Shown: positions 25,752 through 34,712, counted from the stretch's first letter. The stretch: 64,000 bases of DNA from Streptococcus tangpeifui (GCF_011038795.1 NZ_JAAKDU010000001.1:248001-312000), one strand, 5' to 3'. Numbers and translations: made by a program. Notes: generated from the letters alone by a model not told the origin.

Positions 25752-25982
25752 TTAATCCAAGAAAAAGGAAACAACGGCAATGACGATAACTGCCCCAGCA
25801 ATGGAGGGAATCAGAGCCATACCAGCCAGCGATGGTCCCCAGTAGCCAAAGAGAGACTGCCCGACAAAGGATCCAATCAAGCCAGCAATGATATTGGCTA
25901 AACAGCCCATAGAATCGCTCTTTTTTGTAATAGCTCCGGCCAGCATTCCGATAATTGCTCCAACGATAATTGAACCTAGCAT
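25752..25982 (-). CDS. GlsB/YeaQ/YmgE family membrane protein
   Basis: A 76-residue protein with three hydrophobic, glycine-rich segments (SIIVGAIIGMLAGAI, LANIIAGLIGSFVG and the C-terminal SIAGAVIVIAVVSFFL), the hallmark of the transglycosylase-associated/GlsB stress-response family in the cell membrane. The exact role is unknown. AAGGAG precedes the ATG, and a good promoter TTGTCA-17-TACAAT lies upstream. Confidence 0.88.
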   Translation of the reverse strand: MLGSIIVGAIIGMLAGAITKKSDSMGCLANIIAGLIGSFVGQSLFGYWGPSLAGMALIPSIAGAVIVIAVVSFFLD

Positions 25983-26015
25983 AATTTCTCCTTTTTAGTG
26001 AATTAATTTGTTGCT

Positions 26016-26044
26016 ATTGTAACTAATTTTCTGATGTTTGACAA
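26016..26044 (-). promoter_or_regulatory. Promoter of the GlsB-type gene
   Basis: Minus strand TTGTCA (26044-26039), 17 nt, TACAAT (26021-26016). Near-consensus with ideal spacing. Confidence 0.75.
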
Positions 26045-26073
26045 AGCCTAGCCTCAGATTAGGATAAATTGGA

Positions 26074-26152
26074 GCTCTCCATATTCTTAGTAATATAGAG
26101 GAAATTCTGACCTACAGAATTAAATTTCCTAAAAGGTAGAATTTTGGAGAGC
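26074..26152. repeat. Nested inverted repeat upstream of cdaA
   Basis: Outer arms GCTCTCCA (26074-26081) and TGGAGAGC (26145-26152) enclose AATTCTG-accta-CAGAATT (26103-26121) with flanking AGGA/TCCT pairing. The 79-nt element sits between divergent promoters of the GlsB-type gene and cdaA. It could be a regulator site or a small mobile palindrome. Confidence 0.7.
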
Positions 26153-26214
26153 ATTGATTATTAAAACTCGGCTCTTCTCTTTATCAGAATGATAAGGAAA
26201 AACCTATTAAAAAA

Positions 26215-26223
26215 TGCTATAAT
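26215..26223 (+). promoter_or_regulatory. Extended -10 promoter of the cdaA operon
   Basis: TGC-TATAAT with no good -35. The leader would be about 40 nt to ATG 26270. Confidence 0.6.
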
Positions 26224-26269
26224 AAAAGGTGCTGATTTTTACAGTAGAAAAATAAGAAGAGAGGAATTC

Positions 26270-27127
26270 ATGAACGATTTAATCAATTTAGATCCTGACT
26301 TTTGGCGGTCCATCTTTGATTCCCCTTGGGCTGTTGTTGTCAATATCCTAGATATTTTAATCGTTGCCTATCTCATCTATAAGTTTATCAATGCTCTGGC
26401 CGGAACGAAAATTATGTCACTCGTTCAAGGCGTTGTCCTCTTTGTTCTTTTGCGTTTTTTAGCGCAGATTATCGGTCTGACGATGGTTACTTACCTGATG
26501 AATCAGATTATCACTTATGGAGTTATTGCAGCGGTTGTTATCTTTGCACCGGAAATTCGGACGGGGTTGGAGAAGTTTGGACGAACACCTCAGGCTTTTA
26601 TTCAAACGAATAATATGACGGAAGATGAGCGCTTAGTTGATGCTCTGATGAAGGCTGTAGCCTATATGAGTCCGCGAAAAATTGGGGCTTTAATTGCGAT
26701 CGAAGGGACACAGACCTTGCAGGAATATATTGCAACTGGTATTGTTCTGGATGCTAATGTGACCAGTCAACTGCTGATTAATATTTTCATCCCTAATACA
26801 CCGCTGCACGATGGTGCTGTTATTATTCAAGGAAATAAGATTGCGACAGCTTGTTCTTACTTGCCTCTCTCTGAATCTGGTAATATTTCTAAAGAATTTG
26901 GAACCCGCCACCGGGCTGCCATTGGTTTGTCGGAAAACTCCGATTCGTTAACTCTGGTTGTTTCTGAAGAAACAGGTGGTCTATCGGTGACCTATAAGGG
27001 AGAATTCCTTCACGATTTAAGTCGGGATGATTTAGAAGATTTTTTGCGGGATAAACTGATCAAGGCTGAGCCTAAAAAAACAAATCTCCTAGACCAGTTA
27101 AGAGGAGGTCGTCGCCATGAAAAATAA
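26270..27127 (+). CDS. cdaA: CdaA (DacA), membrane diadenylate cyclase
   Basis: Makes the second messenger c-di-AMP from two ATP. The 285 residues begin with three membrane segments (about 15-95), then the DAC domain with the catalytic LHDGAVII and RHRAAIG motifs. Start ATG 26270 has GAGAGGA upstream; the longer frame from 26189 runs through the promoter. The start of cdaR overlaps its end by 11 nt. Order cdaA-cdaR-glmM is conserved in Firmicutes and links c-di-AMP level to wall precursor synthesis. Confidence 0.94.
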   Translation: MNDLINLDPDFWRSIFDSPWAVVVNILDILIVAYLIYKFINALAGTKIMSLVQGVVLFVLLRFLAQIIGLTMVTYLMNQIITYGVIAAVVIFAPEIRTGLEKFGRTPQAFIQTNNMTEDERLVDALMKAVAYMSPRKIGALIAIEGTQTLQEYIATGIVLDANVTSQLLINIFIPNTPLHDGAVIIQGNKIATACSYLPLSESGNISKEFGTRHRAAIGLSENSDSLTLVVSEETGGLSVTYKGEFLHDLSRDDLEDFLRDKLIKAEPKKTNLLDQLRGGRRHEK

Positions 27128-28106
27128 GAGATTGCGCTGGCATCAAAGGCGCCGATTAATCCGACAGGTTGGTACTGGAATATTCTCTCTATTTTTAGCT
27201 ATTCTAATCTTTATGACTGTAGTCAGTGGCGATGGTATCAACAAGGGAAATTCGAGCGGAGTTAATTCGTCTAATTTTAGTGATACTGTTGAAAATGTTC
27301 CTATCAACTTTAAGTATGACAGCAATGAGTACTACATTTCTGGCTATGCTTCAACAGTCACGGTGACGTTGAGTTCATCTAATCGAGTTAATCTGACAAC
27401 AGAAACTAATAAGTCAACTCGCAATTTTCAGGTAACTGCAGATTTGACTAATCTAAAAGAAGGGACGTCCAAGGTACAACTGGATGTTCATAACTTGCCG
27501 GCTGGTATGACGGCTAAGATTTCGCCGAATACTGCGACAGTTACCATTGGTAAAAAGGAAAGTAAGACTTTTGCGGTCAAAACAGAAATTTCTGATGATC
27601 AGGTAGCCAAGGGCTATGCAGTAAGATCAACAAATTTAGACATTGATGAGGCTAAGGTGACTAGTAATGAAGCAACAATTGCTCAGATTGACCATATCAG
27701 AGCAACTCTGCCTGATGATGAGCCAGCTTTGACTGAGGATTATGACGGTAAGGTCAACCTACAAGCGGTTGATAGTAATGGCAATGTTTTAGGGGCTACA
27801 ATTTCGCCAGAGACAGCTGACCTCTCTGTGGAGGTTGTTCTTCTGACAAAGAAGGTTCCCAATGTTCATTAAAGTCAAATTTTCAGGAATATGAGTAATG
27901 CCTTATCTAATATCAGTTATTCCCTTGATCGCTCGATGGTTCTGGTGCATGGCAATCCAGTCAGTCTTAATAATATTAGTGAACTAACGGCTGTTTGGGG
28001 GATTTCTAATGTGACCGAAACTACAAAAAAGATCAAATTATCGGCGAATGGTGCAACAGTTGATCCACCTGAGATTGATGTCAAGTTGATCACCACAAAG
28101 AACTAA
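27117..28106 (+). pseudogene. cdaR: CdaR (YbbR-domain regulator of CdaA), interrupted by compensating frameshifts
   Basis: Membrane-anchored regulator that binds CdaA through extracytoplasmic YbbR domains. The N-terminus has a basic start and one membrane helix (about 18-40), followed by YbbR repeats. The first frame stops at 27870 after KKVPNVH; an ATG in the same frame at 27891 opens the C-terminal 71 residues (MSNALSNISYSLD). Between them the neighbouring frame reads PMFIKVKFSG, as expected of the intact protein. So there is an extra base near 27858-27861 and a missing one near 27889. Either a truncated CdaR is made, or this is a local sequence error. Confidence 0.8.
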
Positions 28107-28156
28107 GAAAAATTGCAAGATTAGGAATGGAGGAAAGTGCTTAGCACTAACATCTT

Positions 28157-29509
28157 ATGGGAAAATATTTTGGAACGGACGGAGTCCGTGGAGAAGCAAA
28201 TATTGACTTGACACCAGAATTGGCTTTTAAACTGGGTCGTTTTGGCGGTTATGTCCTCAGTCAGCATGAAACCGATCGTCCGAGTGTTTTTGTAGCTCGT
28301 GATACCCGAATTTCAGGAGAAATGCTAGAATCTGCCTTGATTGCTGGTCTGCTATCAGTTGGAATCGAAGTCTATAAGTTAGGTGTCCTAGCAACTCCAG
28401 GTGTTTCTTATTTGGTAAGGACGGAAAAAGCCAGTGCTGGTGTCATGATTTCAGCCAGCCATAATCCTGCTCAGGATAATGGTATCAAGTTTTTTGGCGG
28501 TGATGGTTTTAAGCTGGACGATGACCGAGAAGCTGAAATTGAAGAACTGCTAGACGCTCCAGAAGATAAGCTTCCTCGTCCCTCGGCCCAGGGGCTGGGG
28601 ACTCTGGTTGATTATCCAGAAGGTCTGCGTAAGTATGAAAAATTCTTGGTTGATTCAGGCACAGATTTAGAAGGTATGAAGATTGTCCTTGATACAGCAA
28701 ATGGTGCGGCTTCAGTTTCTGCCCGTGATGTCTTCCTAGATTTAAATGCTGATATTACGGTTATAGGAGAAAATCCAGATGGTCTCAATATTAATGATGG
28801 TGTCGGTTCAACCCATCCCGAGCAGCTGCAGAAAGCTGTTAAAGAAGCAGGGGCAGAAATCGGTCTGGCCTTTGATGGCGATAGCGATCGTTTGATTGCT
28901 GTTGATGAAAACGGTCAGATTGTCGATGGTGACCGGATTATGTTTATCATTGGGAAGCACCTGTCGGAACAAGGTAAATTGGCTCAGAATACTATCGTGA
29001 CTACCGTTATGTCCAATCTTGGTTTCCACAAGGCTCTTGATACGCAAGGAATTAACAAAGTTGTCACAGCTGTTGGTGACCGCTATGTGGTTGAAGAAAT
29101 GCGGAAGAATGGCTATAATCTCGGCGGTGAGCAGTCTGGTCATGTTATTATCATGGATTATAATACGACTGGAGATGGTCAGCTGACGGCTATCCAGCTG
29201 ACCAAGGTGCTCAAAGAAACTGGTAAGACCTTATCGGAGTTAGCAGCCCAAGTGACCATTTATCCGCAAAAATTAGTCAATATCCGTGTAGAAAATGGTA
29301 TGAAAGATAGAGCTATGGATGTGCCGGTCATTGCTAACGTTATCGAAAAAATGGAAGCCGAGATGGCAGGCAACGGTCGTATCTTAGTTCGTCCCAGTGG
29401 TACTGAACCGCTTTTGCGGGTTATGGCAGAAGCACCGACCACCGAGGAAGTCGATTATTATGTTGATACCATTGTTAAGGTTGTTCAAGATGAGATTGGC
29501 TTAGACTGA
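28157..29509 (+). CDS. glmM: Phosphoglucosamine mutase
   Basis: Converts glucosamine-6-phosphate to glucosamine-1-phosphate for UDP-GlcNAc synthesis. The 450 residues have [10 protein letters not shown] at the N-terminus, the phosphoserine loop [16 protein letters not shown] with Ser101, the metal motif DGDSDR, GGEQSGH, and the C-terminal phosphate-binding [21 protein letters not shown] is the ribosome site. Third gene of the c-di-AMP cluster; GlmM can bind and inhibit CdaA in other Firmicutes. Confidence 0.96.
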   Translation: MGKYFGTDGVRGEANIDLTPELAFKLGRFGGYVLSQHETDRPSVFVARDTRISGEMLESALIAGLLSVGIEVYKLGVLATPGVSYLVRTEKASAGVMISASHNPAQDNGIKFFGGDGFKLDDDREAEIEELLDAPEDKLPRPSAQGLGTLVDYPEGLRKYEKFLVDSGTDLEGMKIVLDTANGAASVSARDVFLDLNADITVIGENPDGLNINDGVGSTHPEQLQKAVKEAGAEIGLAFDGDSDRLIAVDENGQIVDGDRIMFIIGKHLSEQGKLAQNTIVTTVMSNLGFHKALDTQGINKVVTAVGDRYVVEEMRKNGYNLGGEQSGHVIIMDYNTTGDGQLTAIQLTKVLKETGKTLSELAAQVTIYPQKLVNIRVENGMKDRAMDVPVIANVIEKMEAEMAGNGRILVRPSGTEPLLRVMAEAPTTEEVDYYVDTIVKVVQDEIGLD

Positions 29510-29541
29510 AGTGAAGGAAATTAAAAGCTAATTAAGACAGT

Positions 29542-29570
29542 AGGCTTGGCCGTTAAGGTCAGGTCTTTTA
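29542..29570 (+). terminator. Intrinsic terminator after glmM
   Basis: AGGCTTGGCC (29542-29551) pairs with GGTCAGGTCT (29557-29566) including G-T pairs, followed by TTTTA. Confidence 0.75.
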
Positions 29571-29614
29571 TATTAAATATACTAGGGTGAATTTTAAGCA
29601 AGCTGGAGTTGGAA

Positions 29615-30293
29615 AATCGTACGCTTGGATAAATTTTTGGCAGTCTGTAGTATTGGCAGTCGCAGTCAGGTCAAGAATTTTTTAAAGAAGCTGGTTCAGA
29701 TTAACAGAAGATTGAAAGGTTTCACCCAAACGACAGATTGATGAATAGGGATATTAGGTCATTTTGCAGAAGAAGTCCTCAAACATGAGACCATTGTTTG
29801 CTACCTACTCAATAAAGGTGAGGATTAAACCATTATGCCTGTCCACTCTCTTATTCAGAAATTGAGGAGAAGTCAATACTGAATCATTCTCGAATTACTG
29901 AGTGAGACAGCTAGGCAAAAACAAGTTTTTCTTGTTGAGCACTTGGAATATAGATACGACTGGTCTTTTGCTCTTGAACAATAATGGCCCACTAGCCCAT
30001 GCTTTGCTATCACCTCAACACCCTGTTGGTTTTATCAAATCTGAGGGACTGATGATGACCGAAGATGTAGAAGTTTTTTCCAAAGAATTGAGTTGAAAGG
30101 CTTGGTCTGTCAGTCAGCAACATTGCAGATCTTAGAAATCGACCAGACTGGTCAAACTAGCTTGGTGCCAATTCGGATTGCAGAAGGGAAGTTTCACCAG
30201 ATTAAACGCATGGTAGCCAGTCGAGGTAAAAAAGTAGTGGAAATCAAACGATTGAGCACAGATTCCTTGTGTCTACCAAGGGATTTAGCTTAA
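29615..30293 (+). pseudogene. rsuA: Decayed rsuA-type 16S rRNA pseudouridine synthase
   Basis: Remnant of a pseudouridine synthase of the RsuA family. Pieces in different frames include an S4 domain (RLDKFLAVCSIGSRSQVK at about 29622), the catalytic region NIDTTGLLLLNNNGPLAHALLSP (about 29945-30020), SEGLMMTEDVEVFSKEL, and the C-terminal KFHQIKRMVASRGKKVVEIKRLS (about 30190). There are several frame changes and early stops. The usual catalytic RLD before the TTGLLLL strand is WNID here, so even the fold core is damaged. Non-functional. Confidence 0.88.
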
Positions 30294-30350
30294 GGTCATT
30301 ATCACCGCTTATAATAGACTAGAACTTGGCTGATTTATCTGGCTTTCAAG

Positions 30351-30379
30351 TTGATTTGTAGGCCTAATCATGGTAAGAT
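30351..30379 (+). promoter_or_regulatory. Promoter of the DUF4044 gene
   Basis: TTGATT (30351-30356), 17 nt, TGG-extended TAAGAT (30374-30379). It lies 33 nt before the ATG. Confidence 0.65.
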
Positions 30380-30412
30380 AGGTTAGAAAAATGCAATAAA
30401 GAGGTAGAAAAT

Positions 30413-30541
30413 ATGGCTTTTGGAGATAATGGCCCACGTAAGAAAACAGGATTTGAACACCTAACGCGCTTTGTTATGCTGATTATGATCATTGTAACGG
30501 TAGCTGCTATTGTTTTGGGAGCGCTGGCTGCTATTTTCTAA
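30413..30541 (+). CDS. DUF4044 single-membrane-span small protein
   Basis: A 42-residue protein beginning MAFGDNGPRKKTGFEHL and continuing into one hydrophobic helix (about residues 20-42). This is the widespread small DUF4044 family of lactic streptococci, usually annotated as membrane protein of unknown function. GAGGT about 8 nt upstream of the ATG at 30413 is the ribosome site. Short but with its own promoter. Confidence 0.8.
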   Translation: MAFGDNGPRKKTGFEHLTRFVMLIMIIVTVAAIVLGALAAIF

Positions 30542-30855
30542 TGTAAAGGCTGGGACAGAGGTGTTCTGGCCTTAAATTTTGTATGGGGTCAATAGGGGTA
30601 GAGATATAGGATAGTGATGAGATTCTCTATGCTTTGCTGAAAAGTCGAACATAGCGTTAGTTTAATGAGCCAGTAAAGTTAATCCGATAGATTAAGGTTG
30701 AACATGGAAAGAGTAAAAGGGCGGATTCAGCTCTTTTTCGCTGAGTGATACTCAAATAGCCTGCTCGGATGACGTACTGCTAGAGATTATGGAGAGCAGA
30801 GTCGGCTATCTGTCTTACTCCTTTTTTAGAATTTACAAGATAGGAACTAGTTTGA
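30542..30855 (+). other. Region before obg without a gene
   Basis: 314 nt with no supported gene. It starts with GGCTGGGACAGAGGTG and holds no clear terminator or near-consensus promoter that I can defend. The obg gene start is preceded by TAGGAAC as a modest ribosome site. Confidence 0.3.
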
Positions 30856-32169
30856 ATGAGTATGTTTTTGGATACAGCTAAGGTCAGTGTCAAAGCTGGT
30901 CGTGGCGGTGATGGTATGGTGGCCTTTCGCCGTGAGAAATATGTCCCTAATGGTGGACCATGGGGCGGTGATGGCGGCAAGGGTGGCTCAGTCATCTTCA
31001 AGGTCGATGAGGGCTTGCGCACTCTGATGGATTTTCGTTATAACCGTAAGTTTAAGGCTAAAAATGGCGAAAAGGGAATGACTAAGGGCATGCACGGACG
31101 TGGTGCCGAAGACTTGATTGTCGCTATTCCACCCGGTACAACGGTACGAGATGCTGAAACTGGCAAGATTCTAACTGATTTAGTTGAGAATGGTCAAGAA
31201 TTCGTGGTCGCTAAAGGTGGTCGCGGTGGCCGTGGAAATATTCGCTTTGCAACACCACGCAATCCGGCACCGGAAATCTCTGAAAATGGGGAACCAGGCG
31301 AAGAACGTGAGTTGCAGTTAGAGCTGAAGATTTTAGCAGATGTAGGACTGGTTGGCTTCCCGTCAGTCGGGAAATCGACCTTGCTTAGTGTCGTAACCGC
31401 AGCTAAGCCCAAAATAGGAGCCTACCATTTTACAACGATTGTGCCTAATCTTGGGATGGTACGTACCAAATCGGGTGAGAGCTTTGCTATGGCGGATTTA
31501 CCTGGTCTTATTGAGGGGGCCAGTCAAGGTGTTGGACTTGGAACTCAGTTTCTCCGCCACATTGAGCGTACCCGCGTGATCCTGCATGTGATTGATATGT
31601 CTGCTTCTGAAGGACGTGACCCTTATGAAGATTACCTTTCTATCAACAATGAATTGGAAACCTATAATCTCCGTCTCATGGAGCGTCCGCAGATTATTGT
31701 AGCGAACAAGATGGATATGCCTGAGGCGCAGGACAATCTCAAGATTTTTAAGGAAAAACTCGCCGCTAACTATGATGAATTTGAAGACCTACCGATGATC
31801 TTCCCAATCTCAAGCTTGGCGCATCAAGGCTTGGAAAATTTATTAGAAGCGACGGCAGAGCTACTCGATCAAACGGATGAGTTCTTACTCTACAGCGAAG
31901 AAGATATGGAACAAGAGGAAGCTTACTATGGCTTTGAATCTGACGAACAGCCATTTGAAATTTCGCGTGACGATGATGCGACTTGGGTCTTGTCTGGGGC
32001 TAAACTGGAAAAGCTCTTTGTCATGACCAATTTAGAGCGTGACGAATCTCTTATGAAATTCGCTCGCCAGCTGCGCGGTATGGGGGTTGACCAAGCTCTG
32101 CGTGAGCGCGGTGCTAAAGATGGTGACCTCGTTCGTATTGGAAATTTTGAATTTGAATTTGTGGATTAA
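30856..32169 (+). CDS. obg: GTPase Obg/CgtA
   Basis: Essential ribosome-associated GTPase involved in 50S maturation and stress control. The 437 residues show the glycine-rich Obg fold (1-157, [28 protein letters not shown]), the G domain with G1 GFPSVGKST, the effector-region [14 protein letters not shown]3 [10 protein letters not shown]4 NKMD and G5 ISSLAHQG, and the C-terminal OCT domain ending GNFEFEFVD. Start MSMFLDTAK is conserved. Confidence 0.97.
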   Translation: MSMFLDTAKVSVKAGRGGDGMVAFRREKYVPNGGPWGGDGGKGGSVIFKVDEGLRTLMDFRYNRKFKAKNGEKGMTKGMHGRGAEDLIVAIPPGTTVRDAETGKILTDLVENGQEFVVAKGGRGGRGNIRFATPRNPAPEISENGEPGEERELQLELKILADVGLVGFPSVGKSTLLSVVTAAKPKIGAYHFTTIVPNLGMVRTKSGESFAMADLPGLIEGASQGVGLGTQFLRHIERTRVILHVIDMSASEGRDPYEDYLSINNELETYNLRLMERPQIIVANKMDMPEAQDNLKIFKEKLAANYDEFEDLPMIFPISSLAHQGLENLLEATAELLDQTDEFLLYSEEDMEQEEAYYGFESDEQPFEISRDDDATWVLSGAKLEKLFVMTNLERDESLMKFARQLRGMGVDQALRERGAKDGDLVRIGNFEFEFVD

Positions 32170-32319
32170 CTTCTTTAGCGATCTTACTAGCTTGAAAAGC
32201 GAATTGTTTTTCTTACGCTGTAGCCTTTTAGATAGAGGGTGCTGTGAAGGCCGTGTATTAAGCAGGCCGCTTCAGTCTGGTTATTTACTAATTTAAATTC
32301 TAACACGTGAGGTATTTTT

Positions 32320-32502
32320 ATGGGAGATAAACCAATATCATTTAAAGACAAGGATGGCGATTTTGTTTCCGCAGCTGATGTCTGGAATGCTGAAAAGTTA
32401 GAAGAATTATTTAACAAGCTTAACCCTAACCGTAAGCTGCGCTTAGAGCGAGAGAAAAAGGAAGCGGATCGGGCTGCTAAAAATAAAGGAGATGGAGAGT
32501 AG
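32320..32502 (+). CDS. Small charged protein downstream of obg
   Basis: A 60-residue hydrophilic protein: MGDKPISFKDKDGDFVSAAD at the start, then a Lys/Arg/Glu-rich C-terminal helix (EREKKEADRAAKNKG). I do not recognise a function. Ribosome site GTGAGG lies about 8 nt before the ATG. It follows obg by 150 nt, probably in the same transcript; a similar small ORF after obg is common in streptococci. Confidence 0.7.
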   Translation: MGDKPISFKDKDGDFVSAADVWNAEKLEELFNKLNPNRKLRLEREKKEADRAAKNKGDGE

Positions 32503-32503
32503 G

Positions 32504-32660
32504 GCAAAAACTCGTCCAGTATTCCTCTTTTGAAATAAACTCTTGGAGCAGTGTTGGAAGTAAGGCTTGTTGCTAGGCCAAGAAGTCTTACCCCTGCAAT
32601 TTATTAGGTACTTTAGCACCAATGAGCCACTGCTGGCTGGTTTTCCTTTTGGAGCTTTTT
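32504..32660. repeat. Dispersed short repeat copy, with internal insertion
   Basis: The block from GGGCAAAAACTCGTCCAGTA to about 32550 matches 25420-25470, and CTGGCTGGTTTTCCTTTTG (about 32632-32650) matches 25484-25495. The copy here carries about 80 extra nt between the two blocks. A shorter related piece GAGTAGGACAAAAATTGGTC is at 25017. Confidence 0.6.
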
Positions 32661-32736
32661 GAAAGAGTTGGGAAGCAAAGGTTTTCATTTTAGCAATTCT
32701 TTATGACCAACTCTCATTCTACAAGCTATAGAATGT

Positions 32737-32791
32737 AAAACGAACAATGATGAATTTCACATGATTAAAATTCTAACATTGTTCGTTTTTT
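32737..32791. terminator. Bidirectional intrinsic terminator
   Basis: AAAACGAACAATG (32737-32749) and CATTGTTCGTTTT (32777-32789) form a perfect 13-bp stem with T or A flanks on both strands. It separates the obg unit from the convergent ABC-F gene. Confidence 0.85.
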
Positions 32792-32824
32792 GATTAGTGG
32801 CTGAACTTTTGTCGCAGTTCTTCA

Positions 32825-34330
32825 TTATTTTTGCCGGCTAAGTTTATCGTTGGTTAGTTGATAAGTCGTCTGGGTTACTTGCTCAATAAAAGTGCGGTCA
32901 TGCGAGATGCTGATGATAGCACTGGGATAGTCTGCAAGAAGTCGTCTGATTTCTGGTTGGGAAGTAGGAGAGAAGTGTCGGGTCGGTTCATCAAGGAGCA
33001 GGACGTTATTGCGTTCAAAGACCATTTTTGCCAAGAAAAGCTTGGCTTTTTGTCCGCCTGATAACTCACTGATAGGATGGAGAATTTCCTTGCGATTGAA
33101 TTTGAGACTGGCTAGTAGTGTGCGTGCTTCCTCTTCACGGCCGGTTTGACTGAGGAAGTTTAGGGCTGTCTGGTTTTGGTCAATTGTTTCTGTGTATTCT
33201 TGGGGGAGATAGCCAACAGAAATGCCGGTCTTAGCTGCCAAATCCTGATAGATTTTTCGGATGAGCATGGTCTTGCCAATTCCATTGCGACCGATGAGGG
33301 CAATTTTCTCTTGGCCTTTGATGGTTAGGTCAATGACTTGGCCTGTGATTAGCTTTTCTGCGTGATAGGATAGAAGTACTTTCTGAGTTGGCAAAGGTTC
33401 AATATCTGCAAAGAAGAGAGCAATTGTATCGGGGTTGTCAGGTAATTCAGTGAAGTTTTCTGCTTCTCGGTTAAAACGTTTTTCCCGTGATAGCAGGTTT
33501 TTCATTTTTTTAGAAAGCAGGCGTCCTTGAACGTCATTCTTTGTGACTGTTAGGTCGTGTCGTACTGCAGATTTGGCACGATTGAGTTTTTCTAAGCGTT
33601 CTTGTTGCTTCTCGCGCTCTTTCCGTGCTGTTTTTTCCTGCCTTATCCGTGCTTTCTGACGGTTGTTTTTGTAAGTCTTGTAATCAATAGCAGAGCTGGT
33701 CGATTGAGCTTGACTTCCCTTTTTGATTTGCTCCAAGTGAATGATATGGGTCGCAACCTTGCTGAGCAATTGTTCATCATGGGAGATAAAAAGAATCGTC
33801 AAGGGGCTTTGGGCGATAAAATGTTCCAACCAAGTAAAGGTTTCTATATCTAAATCGCTAGACGGTTCATCGAGCAAAAGCAGGTCGGGTTGATGGGCTA
33901 GAATTTTTAAGAGCTGGAGTTTGATTTTTTCACCACCTGAAAGTTGTCCGACCGTCTGTTTGTCGTCCTCAAAACGCTGACGGTCAAAGTGCAGGGTTGC
34001 CGCGAATTGATAAAGCAGGTGGAAGTCGAATAAGTCATAGTTTATGTCTTTGTAGAGGTAGTCCCTAATAGATAATTGATTGTCTTCCTGAGGTAAGGTT
34101 TGAGGCAAGTAGCCCATGGCACAGAAGTGATTGACGATCTGTCCTGATACGTTGGCATAATTTGCAATGAGCTCAGGCGAATAGATGTATTGGAGCAGAG
34201 TTGATTTGCCAGTGCCTTCTTCCCCGATAATTGCCACCTTGTCACCGGCATTGATGGTCATCGTTAATTTTTCAATCAGAGTATGCCAATCTTTCTCTTG
34301 GATAATGGTTAAATTTTGTATTTGTAGCAT
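32825..34330 (-). CDS. ABC-F family ATPase behind an attenuator
   Basis: Second ABC-F protein, 501 residues, resembling antibiotic-resistance or translation-quality ABC-F factors. Domain 1: variant Walker A GEEGTGKST, signature LSGGEKIKLQLLK, Walker B LLLLDEPSSDLD. A basic linker (about 215-290) then domain 2: GRNGIGKTM, LSGGQKAKLFLAKM, and LLLDEPTRHFSPTS where DEPTNHLD is expected. The linker would reach toward the ribosome peptidyl-transferase centre. The upstream leader (34331-34590) has a minimal ORF, nested hairpins and a terminator, as known for drug-inducible ABC-F genes. The drug class, if any, is unknown. Confidence 0.85.
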   Translation of the reverse strand: MLQIQNLTIIQEKDWHTLIEKLTMTINAGDKVAIIGEEGTGKSTLLQYIYSPELIANYANVSGQIVNHFCAMGYLPQTLPQEDNQLSIRDYLYKDINYDLFDFHLLYQFAATLHFDRQRFEDDKQTVGQLSGGEKIKLQLLKILAHQPDLLLLDEPSSDLDIETFTWLEHFIAQSPLTILFISHDEQLLSKVATHIIHLEQIKKGSQAQSTSSAIDYKTYKNNRQKARIRQEKTARKEREKQQERLEKLNRAKSAVRHDLTVTKNDVQGRLLSKKMKNLLSREKRFNREAENFTELPDNPDTIALFFADIEPLPTQKVLLSYHAEKLITGQVIDLTIKGQEKIALIGRNGIGKTMLIRKIYQDLAAKTGISVGYLPQEYTETIDQNQTALNFLSQTGREEEARTLLASLKFNRKEILHPISELSGGQKAKLFLAKMVFERNNVLLLDEPTRHFSPTSQPEIRRLLADYPSAIISISHDRTFIEQVTQTTYQLTNDKLSRQK

Positions 34331-34351
34331 AAAAACCTCCGTACAGGGATT

Positions 34352-34388
34352 AAAAAAACAAGTCCTACCTTATCCAGTAGAACTTGTT
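34352..34388 (-). terminator. Attenuator terminator before the ABC-F gene
   Basis: Minus strand AACAAGTTCTAC (34388-34377) pairs with GTAGGACTTGTT (34368-34357) with one mismatch or G-T, followed by TTTTTAA. It ends about 20 nt before the start codon, upstream of GGAGG, so it would cut off the message before the gene. Confidence 0.85.
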
Positions 34389-34431
34389 TGGTTGCACAAA
34401 AAGGCCAGAAACTAGTCAAGTATCGGAATCA

Positions 34432-34574
34432 GTGCACACAAAAAATTTTCTTCTGGTTTAAGGATACTATCACTTTGGTGATTTCAATTCTAAACGAAAG
34501 GTCATCAAGCAATGACCGTAAAGAATTGAAATCAAATGAGAAGAAAATTAATTGTTCAATGCACCTTTACCTCC
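34432..34574 (-). promoter_or_regulatory. Leader with minimal ORF and nested hairpins
   Basis: GGAGG (34574-34570) is followed by possible tiny ORFs (GTG CAT TGA, or TTG AAC AAT TAA). Three nested stems follow: AATTTTCTTCT (34549-34539) with AGAAGAAAATT (34454-34444); GATTTCAATTCT (34533-34522) with AGAATTGAAATC (34491-34480); and GGTCAT (34517-34512) with ATGACC (34505-34500). GTGCA of the leader ORF can also pair with TGCAC at 34436-34432. The layout fits ribosome-stalling attenuation. Confidence 0.7.
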
Positions 34575-34588
34575 ATTTATTCGTTTTT

Positions 34589-34616
34589 ATTATAACATAA
34601 AGTTTTGGTAGGACAA
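34589..34616 (-). promoter_or_regulatory. Promoter of the attenuated ABC-F gene
   Basis: Minus strand TTGTCC (34616-34611), 16 nt, TGT-extended TATAAT (34594-34589). It predicts a leader of about 250 nt. Confidence 0.75.
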
Positions 34617-34650
34617 GGAGTAGAAAAAGATTATTAATTGTGGAAATACG

Positions 34651-34681
34651 AAAAACACCTTGACATCGTCAGGGTGTTTTT
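34651..34681 (-). terminator. Intrinsic terminator after glnQ
   Basis: AAAAACACC (34651-34659) and GGTGTTTTT (34673-34681) with TGA/TCA pairing inside; on the minus strand it follows the ATPase gene by 32 nt. Confidence 0.85.
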
Positions 34682-34712
34682 CGGCTCTATAATATCTGTA
34701 ATTCCTTTGTTT

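Noticed and set aside
26103-26121. A CodY box upstream of cdaA
   Set aside because: AATTCTG-N5-CAGAATT differs from AATTTTCNGAAAATT in spacing and centre; the match is only in the AT ends.
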